A stretch of 64,000 nt of DNA from Bin52 sp965243345 (GTDB lineage Bacteria; Pseudomonadota; Alphaproteobacteria; Thalassobaculales; Thalassobaculaceae). The stretch lies in the NCBI GenBank assembly GCA_965243345.1, contig CBDEUR010000003.1:4216001-4280000 (forward strand), read 5' to 3'. Shown one piece after another: positions 17,321 to 26,644 of this stretch; the first letter of the stretch is position 1; every line of letters begins with the position of its first letter. The notes below the pieces were generated by a model. It was not told where the DNA came from. It did no database searches and was given only the letters and a program-made list of their open reading frames with translations. The translations under genes were made by a program, and so were the position numbers.

Positions 17321-19386
17321 CAGTTCGCTCCGTTGGCCCAGGTGAGCACGAGGTTGCCGTCGGGTGCCACTTCGCCCGACCAGCCGGGCTCCACGATGGT
17401 GGTGGTGTCAGCCTGCTCGACGATGGCGGGTCCAGCGAACCGCAAGCCGACAGTCATGTTTGCGCGGTCGTAGATCGTCGCGGCGATGCCGTCCGGTTCG
17501 GCGGCGACGCGGATTGTTCGCTCCCCCTTCTTCACGTTGCCACCACCGGATACGTAGGCGCCTTCACCCAGGGACCCCCTGGCGGCGGTGGCGTGGACGC
17601 TGCGCAGGTTGACGATGCCGGCGGGCGCCTCGGAGGCGTACCCGTAGACCCGGTCGTGGACTTTCAGGAAGTCGGCAGAGAGACGGCCGAGCGGATCGGG
17701 ATCGTCGAGCCGGATCTGCACCTCGAGGTGATAGGACTGGCCGAGGTACCACATGTCAGCGAAGTAGGTGACCGTCACCTCTTCGTCCGAGACACCCTCG
17801 TGCGCCATCAGCGCCGCGCACTGGTGGTCAAGGCTGCCCAGCGCCTCGCGCAGCGTGCCGGGCGCCAGGTGCTCCAGCGGCGTCGGGAAGGCCATGGAGA
17901 CCTCGTGCTCGATGGGGGCGGCCAGCAGCCCGGCGGCCGAAAGCACACCCGGATAGCGCGGGATCACCACGCGATCGATCTTCAGCTCCCTGGCGAGCAC
18001 GGTTGCGTGAACCGGTCCGCCTCCGCCCAGGGCGACCAATGTGAAGCGGCGTGGATCGAGTCCCTGGCGGATGGAGACCAGCCGGATACCTTCGACCAGC
18101 TGCGTGTTGACCACCCGGTGGATGCCCAGCGCCGCCTCCTCCAGACCAAGCCCCAGGGGCTTCGCCACCTTCTCCAGCACAGCGTCGCGCGCCCTGGCAA
18201 TATCAAGCCCGACCGTGCCGCCGGCGAAGGAGGAGGGGTTGAGATAACCCAGAACCAGCGAGGCGTCGGTGACGGTCGGGTCGTCGCCGCCCTTTCCGTA
18301 GGCCGCGGGACCGGGGTCGGCGCCCGCCGATTCCGGTCCGACACGCAGGCCACCGCCGGCATCGAGCCAGGCGATGCTGCCGCCGCCGGAGCCGATGGCA
18401 TTCACGTCGACCATCGGTACGCGCACGGTGTAGCCGTCGATCCTGCCTTCCGGGCGGATGACGGGTCGGCCGCCGTCGACCAGGGCGATGTCGCAACTCG
18501 TCCCACCGATGTCGACGGTGATGAGATCCTGGTCGCCGGCCATCTTGCCGACAATGGTGCCGCCGATCACGCCGGCCGCCGGTCCGGACATGAAGAGGCG
18601 CACCGGACGCTTGCGCGCCACGGCGGAGATCGAGAGACCGCCGCGCGACTGCATGACCTGCAGCGGCGATCCGATGCCCGCTGCCTCCAGGCCGCCTTCG
18701 ATCTGCTCCATGTAGCGGTCAATCACCGGCTTTATGTACGCATCGAAGGCGGTGACGACGGTACGCTCGTACTCGCGGAAGGCGGGGTCTACCTCGCAGG
18801 AGATCGAGACCATCAGGTCCGGGAACTCGTCGGCGATGATCTGGCGCGTGCGCAGTTCGTGTGCCGGGTTCTGGAAGGAGAAGAGATAGCAGACGGCGAC
18901 CGCCTGCACGCCGGCCTCGACCAGCTCACGGACCGCGGCGCGCACCGCCGCCTCGTCGAGCGGCGTCACCTCCTCGCCGGCGGAGCCAATGCGTTCGGGA
19001 ATCTCCTTGCGGTACTTGCCGGCGGCCAGGAAGATCGGCGTCTCCGGCTCCAGGATGATGCCGTAGAGCGCCTGGCGCATCTGCCGGCCGATCTCCAGCA
19101 CGTCCTTGAAGCCGGCCGTCGTGAGCAGGCCGAGCCGGGCACCCTTGCGTTCCAGCACGGCGTTTGTGGCAACGGTCGTACCATGCAGGAAATGACCGAC
19201 GTCTTCCGGCGCTATGCTCCAGTTCTCCACCATGTAGCGCAGGGCCTGCATCACCGCTTCGTTTGGGTTCTGTCGTGTGCTCATGATCTTGGTGGTCAAC
19301 ATCGGCCTGCCCGGGCGGCGGCAAACCACGTCGGTGAAGGTGCCGCCGATGTCGATACCGATGTCGTATCGGGTTGCCCTCGTCAT
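17320..19386 (-). CDS. Hydantoinase A/oxoprolinase family subunit (HyuA), ATP-binding
   Basis: A 688-residue subunit with the actin-like ATPase motifs of the family: DIGIDIGGTFTDVVC at the N-terminus, DIGGTSCDIALVDGG near residue 290, and GSGGGSIAWLDAGG followed by AGADPGPAAYGKGG. The ATG at 19386 gives the conserved N-terminus; the ~90 residues of upstream open frame are unrelated. It normally couples ATP hydrolysis to ring opening or carboxylation carried out with HyuB. It leads a three-gene unit, with a decayed FAD oxidase upstream on the same strand. Confidence 0.94.
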   Translation of the reverse strand: MTRATRYDIGIDIGGTFTDVVCRRPGRPMLTTKIMSTRQNPNEAVMQALRYMVENWSIAPEDVGHFLHGTTVATNAVLERKGARLGLLTTAGFKDVLEIGRQMRQALYGIILEPETPIFLAAGKYRKEIPERIGSAGEEVTPLDEAAVRAAVRELVEAGVQAVAVCYLFSFQNPAHELRTRQIIADEFPDLMVSISCEVDPAFREYERTVVTAFDAYIKPVIDRYMEQIEGGLEAAGIGSPLQVMQSRGGLSISAVARKRPVRLFMSGPAAGVIGGTIVGKMAGDQDLITVDIGGTSCDIALVDGGRPVIRPEGRIDGYTVRVPMVDVNAIGSGGGSIAWLDAGGGLRVGPESAGADPGPAAYGKGGDDPTVTDASLVLGYLNPSSFAGGTVGLDIARARDAVLEKVAKPLGLGLEEAALGIHRVVNTQLVEGIRLVSIRQGLDPRRFTLVALGGGGPVHATVLARELKIDRVVIPRYPGVLSAAGLLAAPIEHEVSMAFPTPLEHLAPGTLREALGSLDHQCAALMAHEGVSDEEVTVTYFADMWYLGQSYHLEVQIRLDDPDPLGRLSADFLKVHDRVYGYASEAPAGIVNLRSVHATAARGSLGEGAYVSGGGNVKKGERTIRVAAEPDGIAATIYDRANMTVGLRFAGPAIVEQADTTTIVEPGWSGEVAPDGNLVLTWANGAN

Positions 19387-19449
19387 CTCGTCTCGTCGTC
19401 CTCGGATCGGGTGAAGGTCAGTCGCTGTTCCGGCATCCTGCCCGGCGCT

Positions 19450-20140
19450 CGCGTGCGCGTGCGGTGTCGCGCCGGCCCTGATGCCTGCAGGGAGAGCCAG
19501 GCAGTCGGCTGCGTGAGGAGCAGGCGGGCCAGCGGCCAGGGGCGGAGCCCGGGGCCGTCCATCGGGCCCGGCGGTACGCTCTTGCCGCGGGTCATGCGCA
19601 CGGTGCAGCGGCCCGGAGGGTGCGAGAGCCCGCCGCCGCGGCCCGGACGGCACATGGCACAGGCGATCCTCTCTCCAGGGCAGCCCGGGTGCGGAAATCC
19701 ATCCTCGCCGACCCGGACGAAGCCTGCCCGGCGACAGTCAACCGGCGTGCCCTCGAGTCGCGGGAAGACCTCCACCATTGCCCCTTCCGACTCGCGACAG
19801 CGCGCCGCCCGGTCGGGGTTGCGTCCGGTGACATCGGCGCGGCAACCGAAGAGGGGCCTGTCGTCCGGCAGGCGGCGAAGGGCATGCAGCAGGTGCCGGG
19901 CGCGAACCCGGCCGCCCGCGGTGGTCAGCCGCACGCCGCGGTCCCCTTCGACGATGGCGATCACCGGCGTTCCGACGGAAAGGCGCACGGCGCTTGCGGC
20001 GAGGCCATTTCACGGGACACGCACGAACTCCGTCGGCGGCACGGAGCCCCTGCGCGGATCGAACCAGGCGCCAGGGCAACCCCGGGCGTCACTCCCGGTC
20101 CGTCGTTCGCCGGCCAGGGGTCTCGATGTCGTCAAGAACC
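19450..20140 (-). pseudogene. Decayed FAD-dependent amine/amino-acid oxidoreductase (DAO/PuuB-like), C-terminal half
   Basis: On the minus strand, the frame running from ~20140 down to ~19450 resembles the C-terminal half of DAO-family oxidases. In order: SDARGCPGAWFDPRRGSVPP, then an in-frame TGA at 20010-20012, GTPVIAIVEGDRGVRLTTAG, FGCRADVTGRNPDRAAR, AMVEVFPRLEGTPVD, then GFVRVGEDGFPHPG and GPGLRPWPLARLL. The expected aromatic and glycine residues are often replaced, and the FAD-binding N-terminal half is unrecognisable, so the gene is dead. It lies directly upstream of hyuA, suggesting a once longer catabolic operon; that link is inference. Confidence 0.72.
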
Positions 20141-20339
20141 GGTCTCGCGGGACAGCCCCGCAGCGTCCGACGCCGGGGAATCCAGGGCTTTCCTGTACAC
20201 CTCTGCGGCCATGCACTCCTGCCCGGTACTCACGCCAGCGCTGCTCCCGAAAGCCGATCTGCCGCGCCACGGTTGCAGGTGGGTGAATATTTGGCAACGG
20301 AATTTTCAATACCCCGCCTCCACTGCGAAGTGCGCCATC

Positions 20340-20386
20340 GGGCCATGTCCGGAGCGGGGGCACAGCCCGAACGGAGGACATGGCCC
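20340..20386. repeat. 11-bp inverted repeat (GGGCCATGTCC / GGACATGGCCC)
   Basis: A perfect 11-base inverted repeat, arms 20340-20350 and 20376-20386 with a 25-base spacer, in a stretch without a working gene. It could fold as a hairpin or be a fossil of an element end; no T-tract follows, so a terminator is unlikely. Downstream, from 20390 to 21130, I see no convincing gene. Confidence 0.5.
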
Positions 20387-21134
20387 GGAGACGGGGATTT
20401 GCGGCTGACATCCCACCGGATCCGAGCGTAGTCCTGCTCCTGCGACGGGAGCAGGCCGGTCGGGCGCGGAGGCTCGTGGCCGACGAAGGGACCCGGTGCA
20501 ATCGGCTGTGGAAAATCGTGCTTGACCGGGAACGCCCCAGTACGGAAGGAGGCCCTGGATCAGAGACCTGCACAGCGGCAAGGACGGCGCGCGCCTCGCG
20601 CCTGGACCCCATGGGAAATCGACCCCGTCCGGGACGGGTCGCCCGTCACGTCACACTGGCCCCCTATCGAGTCCCACAGGATTCACGGTCAAGTCGGGCC
20701 GGATTCCCCTGGGGTCGTCATCTTCAACACGTTGTCTCGGTCCCCTGTGGCGGATGCTTCGAATCTCCATGCCAACTGAGTACGGTAGCGCCGTACAGAT
20801 GTCAGCGGTCAGACCGTCAGTCGGCGAGTGTGCACCGAGCGTTCCGGACTTCGCTCCAAACACTCCCGGAAGGCGATTTCGGAAGAGGGTTTCTGAAAAT
20901 GCAAACGCTGCCAGGATAGTACCTCGGCGTCGTCTTGTTTGGTTACGGGGCACGCATTCACCAAGGGTCGCTGACGCTGACAATGGCCTGCGGCAGGTCC
21001 CACCGGTTCCTGACGTCGGGACCGTGGGAGTGGTCCGCGTCCTTGCCGGAAACGGGGCGATGCGGCACTGTTTCCCGTCTGACGGCCGCGACGGCATGTC
21101 CCGGCCGGGCCCTCGAGTGACGACGGATGGCAGC

Positions 21135-21947
21135 ATGCAGGTTGTGCGACGGGTGATGCGCTCGTTGGTCCCGGGCCGAAAGCCCGTTCCCCGTCCGCCA
21201 CTGGCCCGGCTGGAGGGCATAACCTACACCGACGATCCGGTGATCGAGCGTCTCGTCTTCATCTGCGGGCTGCATCGCAGCGGCACCACCGCCCTGGAGC
21301 GGTTGCTGGTTTCGCGCTACCGGCTTGCATGCCTGCGCGCGAACCGGCCCGTGAGCGAAGGCCAGCACTTGCAGTCGGTATACTCTCCTGCCAGGGCCTT
21401 CGGGGGGCCGGGGCGGTTTGCCTTCTCGCATGCGATGATGCAGGAACTCGAGGGGTTGCGGGATCATGCCGTCTGCCGTGAGCGGATCCTTGCCGACTGG
21501 CGTCGTTTCGTTGTCGGTACAGCCCCGGTGCTGCTGGAGAAGTCGCCGCCGAACCTCACCAAGATCTGGTGGTTGCGCAGTGTCTTTCCCGGCAGCCGCT
21601 TCGTGGTCGTCACGCGGGACCCGCGTGCGGTGGCGGCAGCGACGCAGAAGTGGAGCGGGACTTCGCTCACCGAGCTCATGCTGCACTGGAACACGGCGTA
21701 TTCGCATGCCGTGGACGACTTCAGGGTCGAGGACAGCATCCACCTGCGCTACGAGGACCTGACCGCGCATCCCGAAGACGAAATCGCCCGGCTCGGCGGG
21801 TTCCTCGAGTGCGAGGCGCGACCGGAACCCGGTCCGCTGGAGGAGAACTACACCAGGCTGCGCAACTCCAATGCCCGCTACATCGCGGCCCACGAGGGCA
21901 CGCGGTACGGTGCCGGGATCTGGGACCACTTCGGCTACGAGGTCTGA
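21135..21947 (+). CDS. Sulfotransferase family protein
   Basis: About 270 residues. The 5'-phosphosulfate-binding loop is VFICGLHRSGTTALERLL (residues ~40-57), and the 3'-phosphate-binding block is FPGSRFVVVTRDPRAVAAA about 105 residues later, the standard arrangement for PAPS-dependent sulfotransferases. The frame is open from 20754, but the first recognisable family sequence follows the ATG at 21135, which I chose; 21096 is an alternative. The acceptor is unknown. It is convergent with the M32 peptidase remnant (8-base gap). A second, longer sulfotransferase gene lies at 56.4 kb. Confidence 0.85.
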   Translation: MQVVRRVMRSLVPGRKPVPRPPLARLEGITYTDDPVIERLVFICGLHRSGTTALERLLVSRYRLACLRANRPVSEGQHLQSVYSPARAFGGPGRFAFSHAMMQELEGLRDHAVCRERILADWRRFVVGTAPVLLEKSPPNLTKIWWLRSVFPGSRFVVVTRDPRAVAAATQKWSGTSLTELMLHWNTAYSHAVDDFRVEDSIHLRYEDLTAHPEDEIARLGGFLECEARPEPGPLEENYTRLRNSNARYIAAHEGTRYGAGIWDHFGYEV

Positions 21948-21954
21948 CGCGCGT

Positions 21955-23471
21955 TCATGGCCCGGGTTCCGCGAGGTAGCGGGCCTCGAGATGTGCGAGG
22001 AAGGCCTCGTGTCCGAGCCCGGAACCCGTCGCGGCGCGCAGGATGTCGTCGGTGGAGGCGACGCTCGCGCGTGCGTGGACGCGGGTGCGCAGCCAGCCGA
22101 ACAGGCCGCCGAGGTCGCAGCGCGCAACCTGCGCGTCAAGCCCCGGGAGTTCGGCCCGGGCGGCAGCATACAGCTGGGCGGCGGCAAGCGCGCCCATGGC
22201 GTAGGTCGGAAAATACCCGAAGGCGCCGGCGTACCAGTGGATGTCCTGGAGACAGCCATCCCGGTCGTTCGCCGGCCTGATCCCGAGCATCTCCTCGATC
22301 CCGTCGTTCCAGGCGTCCGGCAGGTCGGCAACCGCGAGTTCGCCCGAGAGCAGTGCGCGTTCGAGCCGGTAGCGCAGGAAGACGTGGAACGGATAGGTGA
22401 CCTCGTCGGCGTCGACGCGGATCAGGCCGCGGCGGACCCGGCAGGCCGCACGGGCGAGCGCGTCCGCCTCCCATGCCGGTCCGGAGACACCGAAAGCGGC
22501 GCGCAGGCGGGGTGCGAGGAAGGTGAAGAACGGGCGCGACCGGCTGACCTGCATTTCGAGCAGCAGCGACTGGCTCTCGTGCAGCACCATTCCCCTGGGC
22601 GCTCCCACCGGCTGGAAGCGCCATTCCGCAGGCAGGCCCTGGTCGTAGAGTGCGTGGCCCGTCTCGTGGATGACGGCCATCAGCGATGCCGACCAGTCGT
22701 CCGGGTCGTACCGGGTGGTGATCCGGGTGTCATCCGGATTGCCGCCGGAAAACGGGTGGACACTCGCATCGAGCCGGCCGCGCCGGAAGTCGAAACCGAG
22801 CGCGCGCATGACCTCGAGTCCGAGGGCGCGCTGGCGTTCCACCGGGACACGGTGGCCGTTGGGGGCGCCGTCGTCTTCGCGCGCCGGTCGAGCAGTGCGG
22901 CGAGCCGGGGCTCGAGCCCGGCGAACAGCGTGTCGATCTGTCCTGACCGGCCACCCGGCTCGTAGGCATCGAGCAGTGCATCATAGGGCGAGGTGCCGAG
23001 CCGTTCCGCCCTCGCATCGGCCGCCTCGCGGGTCAGCGCCACCACCCGGGACAGTGCCTCGCTGACAGCCGCGAACTCGGCGTCCGGGCGTGCCCGTTCC
23101 TGCCAGACGGTCTCGCAGTGCGAGGTCGCACGGCTCAGCGCGTCAACGAGGTCTTCCGCGAGCGCGGTAGCGTGCAGGTGCCGCCTGCGCATCTCGGCAA
23201 GGTTCGCTGCCTGCCAGTGCCCGAGCGGTTCCTCGCCCGCGCGCGCAAGCAGTTCCCCGAGTTCCGGTGCGCTTGCTGCCTGGTGGCGCATGACCCTGAG
23301 GGCCGCCAGGGTTGCTGACCGCGTCTCCGCTCCACCGGCAGGCATCATGACCTGGCGGTCCCAGTTCAGCAGGCCGATTGCATCGTCAAGCGCCCGGATA
23401 CGCCGGTAGTGGTCCTCCAGCCGCCTGTAGGCCGGAGCCACTCCTCCCGCCCCGGCGTGGTCGTCAGTCAT
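21955..23471 (-). pseudogene. M32 family carboxypeptidase (Taq-type), broken by one frameshift
   Basis: The full-length gene is readable in two frames. From 23471, MTDDHAGAGGVAPAYRRLED to LEPRLAALLDRR (about residue 197) is the N-terminal part; from ~22880 the family continues in another frame as VERQRALGLEVMRALGFDFR, then the zinc motif IHETGHALYDQG (HExxH) and HESQSLLLEMQVSRSRPF, ending at 21955. The frameshift falls at ~22877-22890, in a GC-repeat (gcgcgc) where a lost base or an assembly error is plausible. If the error is in the assembly, this is an intact ~505-residue zinc carboxypeptidase. The start overlaps the SURF1 stop by 8 bases. Confidence 0.85.
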
Positions 23472-24174
23472 TGCCGGCGCGGCGGTAGTGGTAGGCGAGG
23501 TAGACAGCCACCAGGGTGAGGGCAAGCAGGAACCATGTCACCGCGTACTGCAGGTGCTCGTTGCGCACGGTGATGCGGTCGCTGGCGCCGATCGGAAGCC
23601 GGTAGGGGCCGGGCTCGCGCAGGGCGTCGATCACGTAGCCGGCAACCGGTCCGAGTGCCCGGTGACGTGCCATCTCGGCGGTGTCCACGTACATCCAGAC
23701 CTCGTTTGCGGGCTCGTTGTCGGGAACGAAGTACCCGCGGCGGCGATCCTCGCGCAGCAACCCCTCCAGGACCACCCGGCCCGCCGGCAGGGAAGCCGGC
23801 CGATCGGCCCGGTTGCGCAGCTTTTCCGGGACCCAGCCCCGGTTGACCAGCACGGTGCGTCCGTCATCGAGCCGCATCGGCGTGATCACGTGGAACCCCG
23901 CCGTACCCTCGAACGGCTTCCCGGTGACCATGACTTCCTTCTCGTGCAGGAATTCACCCTCGAGCAGCAGCTTGCGGAACCGCCACTCCTCGATGTCGGT
24001 CACCGTCTCGGGAGGTGACACCGCCGCCGCCGACACCCGCGCGTCGAAGGTGGCGATCAGGGCCGTCTTCCACTCCAGGCGCTCGAGCTGCCAGACCCCG
24101 AGCCCCAGCAGTACCGCCAGGACCGGGATGGTGAAGACGGTTGGCCAGAGTGTGAACCTGAAGCGGTGCAGCAT
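23464..24174 (-). CDS. SURF1 family cytochrome oxidase assembly protein
   Basis: A 236-residue inner-membrane protein with the SURF1 layout: an N-terminal membrane segment (FTIPVLAVLLGLGVWQLERL, ~12-31), a periplasmic domain with VMVTGKPFEGTAGFHVITP and VLVNRGWVPEKLR, and a C-terminal membrane segment (YAVTWFLLALTLVAVYLAY). SURF1 assists haem a insertion into cytochrome aa3 oxidase. In many alphaproteobacteria it sits just after coxC; here it is about 13 kb from the cox operon, beside an M32 peptidase. The ATG at 24174 starts the conserved part; a longer frame upstream is not conserved. Confidence 0.93.
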   Translation of the reverse strand: MLHRFRFTLWPTVFTIPVLAVLLGLGVWQLERLEWKTALIATFDARVSAAAVSPPETVTDIEEWRFRKLLLEGEFLHEKEVMVTGKPFEGTAGFHVITPMRLDDGRTVLVNRGWVPEKLRNRADRPASLPAGRVVLEGLLREDRRRGYFVPDNEPANEVWMYVDTAEMARHRALGPVAGYVIDALREPGPYRLPIGASDRITVRNEHLQYAVTWFLLALTLVAVYLAYHYRRAGND

Positions 24175-25089
24175 GGCGACGCAACTTCCTCTTCGCAGGC
24201 TTCCGTCACGGGACCGGTGTCCGGTCCCGGCGGGACCCGGTATGCCAGCGAACTCCGGCCCGGCCCCGTGCGTGCCTTCCCCTGACGGAGTCCGGCAGCC
24301 GGTGCAGGGAGAGCCTCGATGGTGTTCTCCCCGGACCGGGGTACGACCCGGTTTCCGTGACGTCACGGCGGACAGGCGTTCTCACCGCTGGCGTGGCATC
24401 ATATGCGCTCCGGCACCGGTCGCAACGACCGGGTTCGACGCGTGCTTCCGAACCCGCCGCTGCGACGGACGGGAATACGGACGACCGATGGCCGCAGATA
24501 CGTCCCGCCCGGCAAGACGACACCGGCCTTCATCGGGGCAACGGCGATCCTATGCGTGCGCACCACCGTGTTGAAGGACATCCAGGCTCATGTTTCTCCG
24601 GTCACGAGAACACGAGGTGGTTCCGGCGTGACGGCGATCTGTGCGGACGGAAACCGCTGAAACGGGTGGACGGTTGGTGCGGGAGAAACCCATGCTTGCC
24701 GATCGAGGTGTGGCATGACCATTTCGCCCGGGAGATCCGGGGTGTGTCCCCGAGGGCGGTGCAGCAGGCCAGGCATCCGCTCGCAGCCTCGGGTCGGTGG
24801 CCCGTCGCCGCCGCTTCTGGTGAATGATACGGGACCGCACGAACGAGCGTCTCGAACGATATCCTCCACTATCGGTCTCGTCCCCAGGCTCATGGCATTA
24901 CCCCTTGAACGAACCTGCCACGTGAGGACTCGAGTGCTTCAGTCGCGCACGCTCGACCCGGCAAGGCCGGGCGCAGAAATGCCCTGTCCTGCCCGGTAAT
25001 TCGAACCCCTCACCAAATGGATTGCAACTCACCGTCCAATCGTGAGTCGCTCCTTTGGATGAAATTCGCAGATGGTCCCGAATGCACGG
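24175..25089. other. Gene-poor stretch, ~0.9 kb
   Basis: Several short open frames exist on both strands, but none gives a recognisable domain or consistent coding character. From about 24.9 kb the base composition becomes more A/T-rich, continuing into the EEP gene. A tRNA-like TTCGAA element near 25000 does not fold into a tRNA. Probably decayed or non-coding. Confidence 0.5.
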
Positions 25090-25833
25090 TCATGGAGTCA
25101 TCGCGACGTCAAGTGCCAGAGGCACATGGTCGCTCAGGCGAGGCCCGACCCAGTCCCGGTATTGCCCGACCGTCAGGGTGAAGGTGGAGTTCGCCCAATC
25201 CCCGGGCATGAACACGTAGTCGATGTGATACCCGGACGTTTCTCGATAGTGGTGAAAGTACGTCGGTTCGGTCTCGTTTCCGGCTTCCGCACCGCGTGCT
25301 GTATGGTACGCACTCACCAGTCCGAGACGTGTCAAATCGCATACCGCGCTGGCGTGATTAATCGGCCAGCCGGGTCTGTCCCAGCAGACATGGTTGTTGA
25401 AGTCACCCGCAACGACCGCCGGGGCCGATCGCAGGAGCCCCTCGTACTGCTGCAATGCCTTTCGCAATGGTCCCGGGTTGTCCTTTCGTCGATTGTTTCC
25501 ACTGGAATTCTGGGCCCAAACACCAAGCAGGTGGACTGGCGTGTCCAGATCGGGCAGCCCGCTCACGGAAACCGGTACCATATGGTGCAGTCGATCGTCA
25601 TGAAGGTTCCGGTCACATTCAAGAACAGTTGTGCCGAACCCGGCCAAAAGGAGGCCCCGATCCGGATACTTGCCAACCCAGACCAGAGACGCGTCGGCAA
25701 GCGCCGGGATTTGAGCGACCAGTCGTTCCGGTCTGGCCGCTTCCGATATCACGGCAACATCCGGCTGCAGCGACATCAAGGCATCGATCTTGCGGTGCAA
25801 TGCCCGCGCACAATTCCACGCGACCAGGCGCAT
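25090..25833 (-). CDS. Endonuclease/exonuclease/phosphatase (EEP) superfamily protein
   Basis: A 247-residue protein with the EEP fold motifs: LVAWNCARALHRKID at residues 3-17, DVAVISEA near 25-32 (catalytic Glu), VVAGDFNNHVCWD near 140 (GDFN metal/active-site motif), IDYVFMPGDW near 205 and LSDHVPLALDV at the C-terminus (SDH motif). No signal peptide is seen. Superfamily members cleave DNA, RNA or phosphoesters; the exact substrate is unknown. The region is lower in G+C than its neighbours and contains less biased codons, so it may have been acquired. A 44-residue open frame ends 3 bases upstream. Confidence 0.85.
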   Translation of the reverse strand: MRLVAWNCARALHRKIDALMSLQPDVAVISEAARPERLVAQIPALADASLVWVGKYPDRGLLLAGFGTTVLECDRNLHDDRLHHMVPVSVSGLPDLDTPVHLLGVWAQNSSGNNRRKDNPGPLRKALQQYEGLLRSAPAVVAGDFNNHVCWDRPGWPINHASAVCDLTRLGLVSAYHTARGAEAGNETEPTYFHHYRETSGYHIDYVFMPGDWANSTFTLTVGQYRDWVGPRLSDHVPLALDVAMTP

Positions 25834-25836
25834 CGA

Positions 25837-25971
25837 TCAATTTCCATCTGATGGTATGGGCTCGGAGTCCTTCGCGGTATCCGCCCGGGAGGGGCGGAGA
25901 AAACGGACCGCCGAAAAGGGCGGATTGTCGAGCGCAATGTGGATCACGGCGGCGTTCGGTTCCAGTGTCAT
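25837..25971 (-). CDS. Possible 44-residue hypothetical protein upstream of the EEP gene
   Basis: A short frame starting MTLEPNAAVIHIALDNPPF and ending 3 bases before the EEP gene start, so the two could be co-translated. The residue composition is protein-like, with mixed hydrophobic and acidic residues. No domain is recognised, and the open frame extends further upstream into sequence that is antisense to a decayed gene. Evidence for a real gene is weak. Confidence 0.25.
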   Translation of the reverse strand: MTLEPNAAVIHIALDNPPFSAVRFLRPSRADTAKDSEPIPSDGN

Positions 25972-26129
25972 GTATCCGGTTGCAGATTCCTTCCCCGGCG
26001 CCCCCGATTTCCCGTGTGCAATCCTGACTGTCGACGCAAGGACGAGGCGGTAACCGGTGGGAGGCGCGACCCCGGGCTGTGCGGTCCGGAGAGCGGCTGC
26101 GCATGAGCCGCCACCGGTCGCGCGCCAGC

Positions 26130-26430
26130 GATCGTGCACTTCGGGGTGACGTCGCGTGATTGGCGGAAAGTTCCGGAGCGACGGGAGCCGACCGGATGGT
26201 TGGCGTTCCGGAGAGCAGGGCCGGACGACCGGTTGCCATGAATTGACGCAAACGGCGTTCGCTTCCCGGTGTGACAGGGAGCGCGCGCCTTCGCGCGCCA
26301 ACGGTCAGTCCGCCAGCGGGAGGACCTCCCCGGTGCCGCCGGCATTCCCGGTCCGCGGGAACAGCAACAGGCCTGGCACGGGCACCCCGACTGGCACCAC
26401 GGGTGGCGCGGGTGCTGGTTCACCGCCGGC
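26130..26430 (+). pseudogene. Decayed paralogue of the His/Trp/Gly-rich exported protein at 33.7 kb
   Basis: Both the DNA and the translated pieces match the middle of the gene at 33697-34305. Here CHELTQTAFASRCDRERAPS and then ANGQSAS and VPPAFPVRGNS correspond to HHELTQRSLASRCDWGHAPS, AHGQSAN and VPVKLLVRGEQ there. Just before, CACTTCGG matches the HFG segment. In a shifted frame after ~26370 the sequence reads AWHGHPDWHHGWRGCW, echoing the His/Trp/Gly repeats of the intact copy. The signal peptide is missing and the frame is broken at ~26350-26370, so this is a remnant. Confidence 0.65.
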
Positions 26431-26611
26431 AGTCGTCGGCACAGCGGAACAGACGTTCGGCCGTTGTCACGATGTTCCCCATCCCGGGGCCCGCCTGCGT
26501 TTCGAGCCGGGGGACCGCGTTGATCGATGTCGCCGTGTTCGGGATGTTCCAGGACGCGGAGTTGCGCCGGTCCCGCGTGCGGCAACGCGGTTTTGAAGGG
26601 GCCTTACAAAG

Positions 26612-26644
26612 AAAGGTTGGCAGCGTGTCATGCTGCCAACCTTT
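26612..26644 (-). repeat. Hairpin at the tnpB 3' end (13-bp perfect stem, 7-nt loop)
   Basis: The arms AAAGGTTGGCAGC (26612-26624) and GCTGCCAACCTTT (26632-26644) flank GTGTCAT and include the tnpB stop codon. In the tnpB sense the stem is followed by a T-rich run, so it could act as a terminator, as the right-end transposition hairpin, or as part of the guide-RNA scaffold. Confidence 0.75.

Noticed and set aside
19620..20408. 262-codon plus-strand open frame
   Set aside because: It is antisense to a readable DAO-family remnant, which explains the long open frame.
24990..25060. tRNA-like TTCGAACCCCTCACC segment
   Set aside because: The T-arm does not pair, and no acceptor or anticodon stem can be built around it on either strand.
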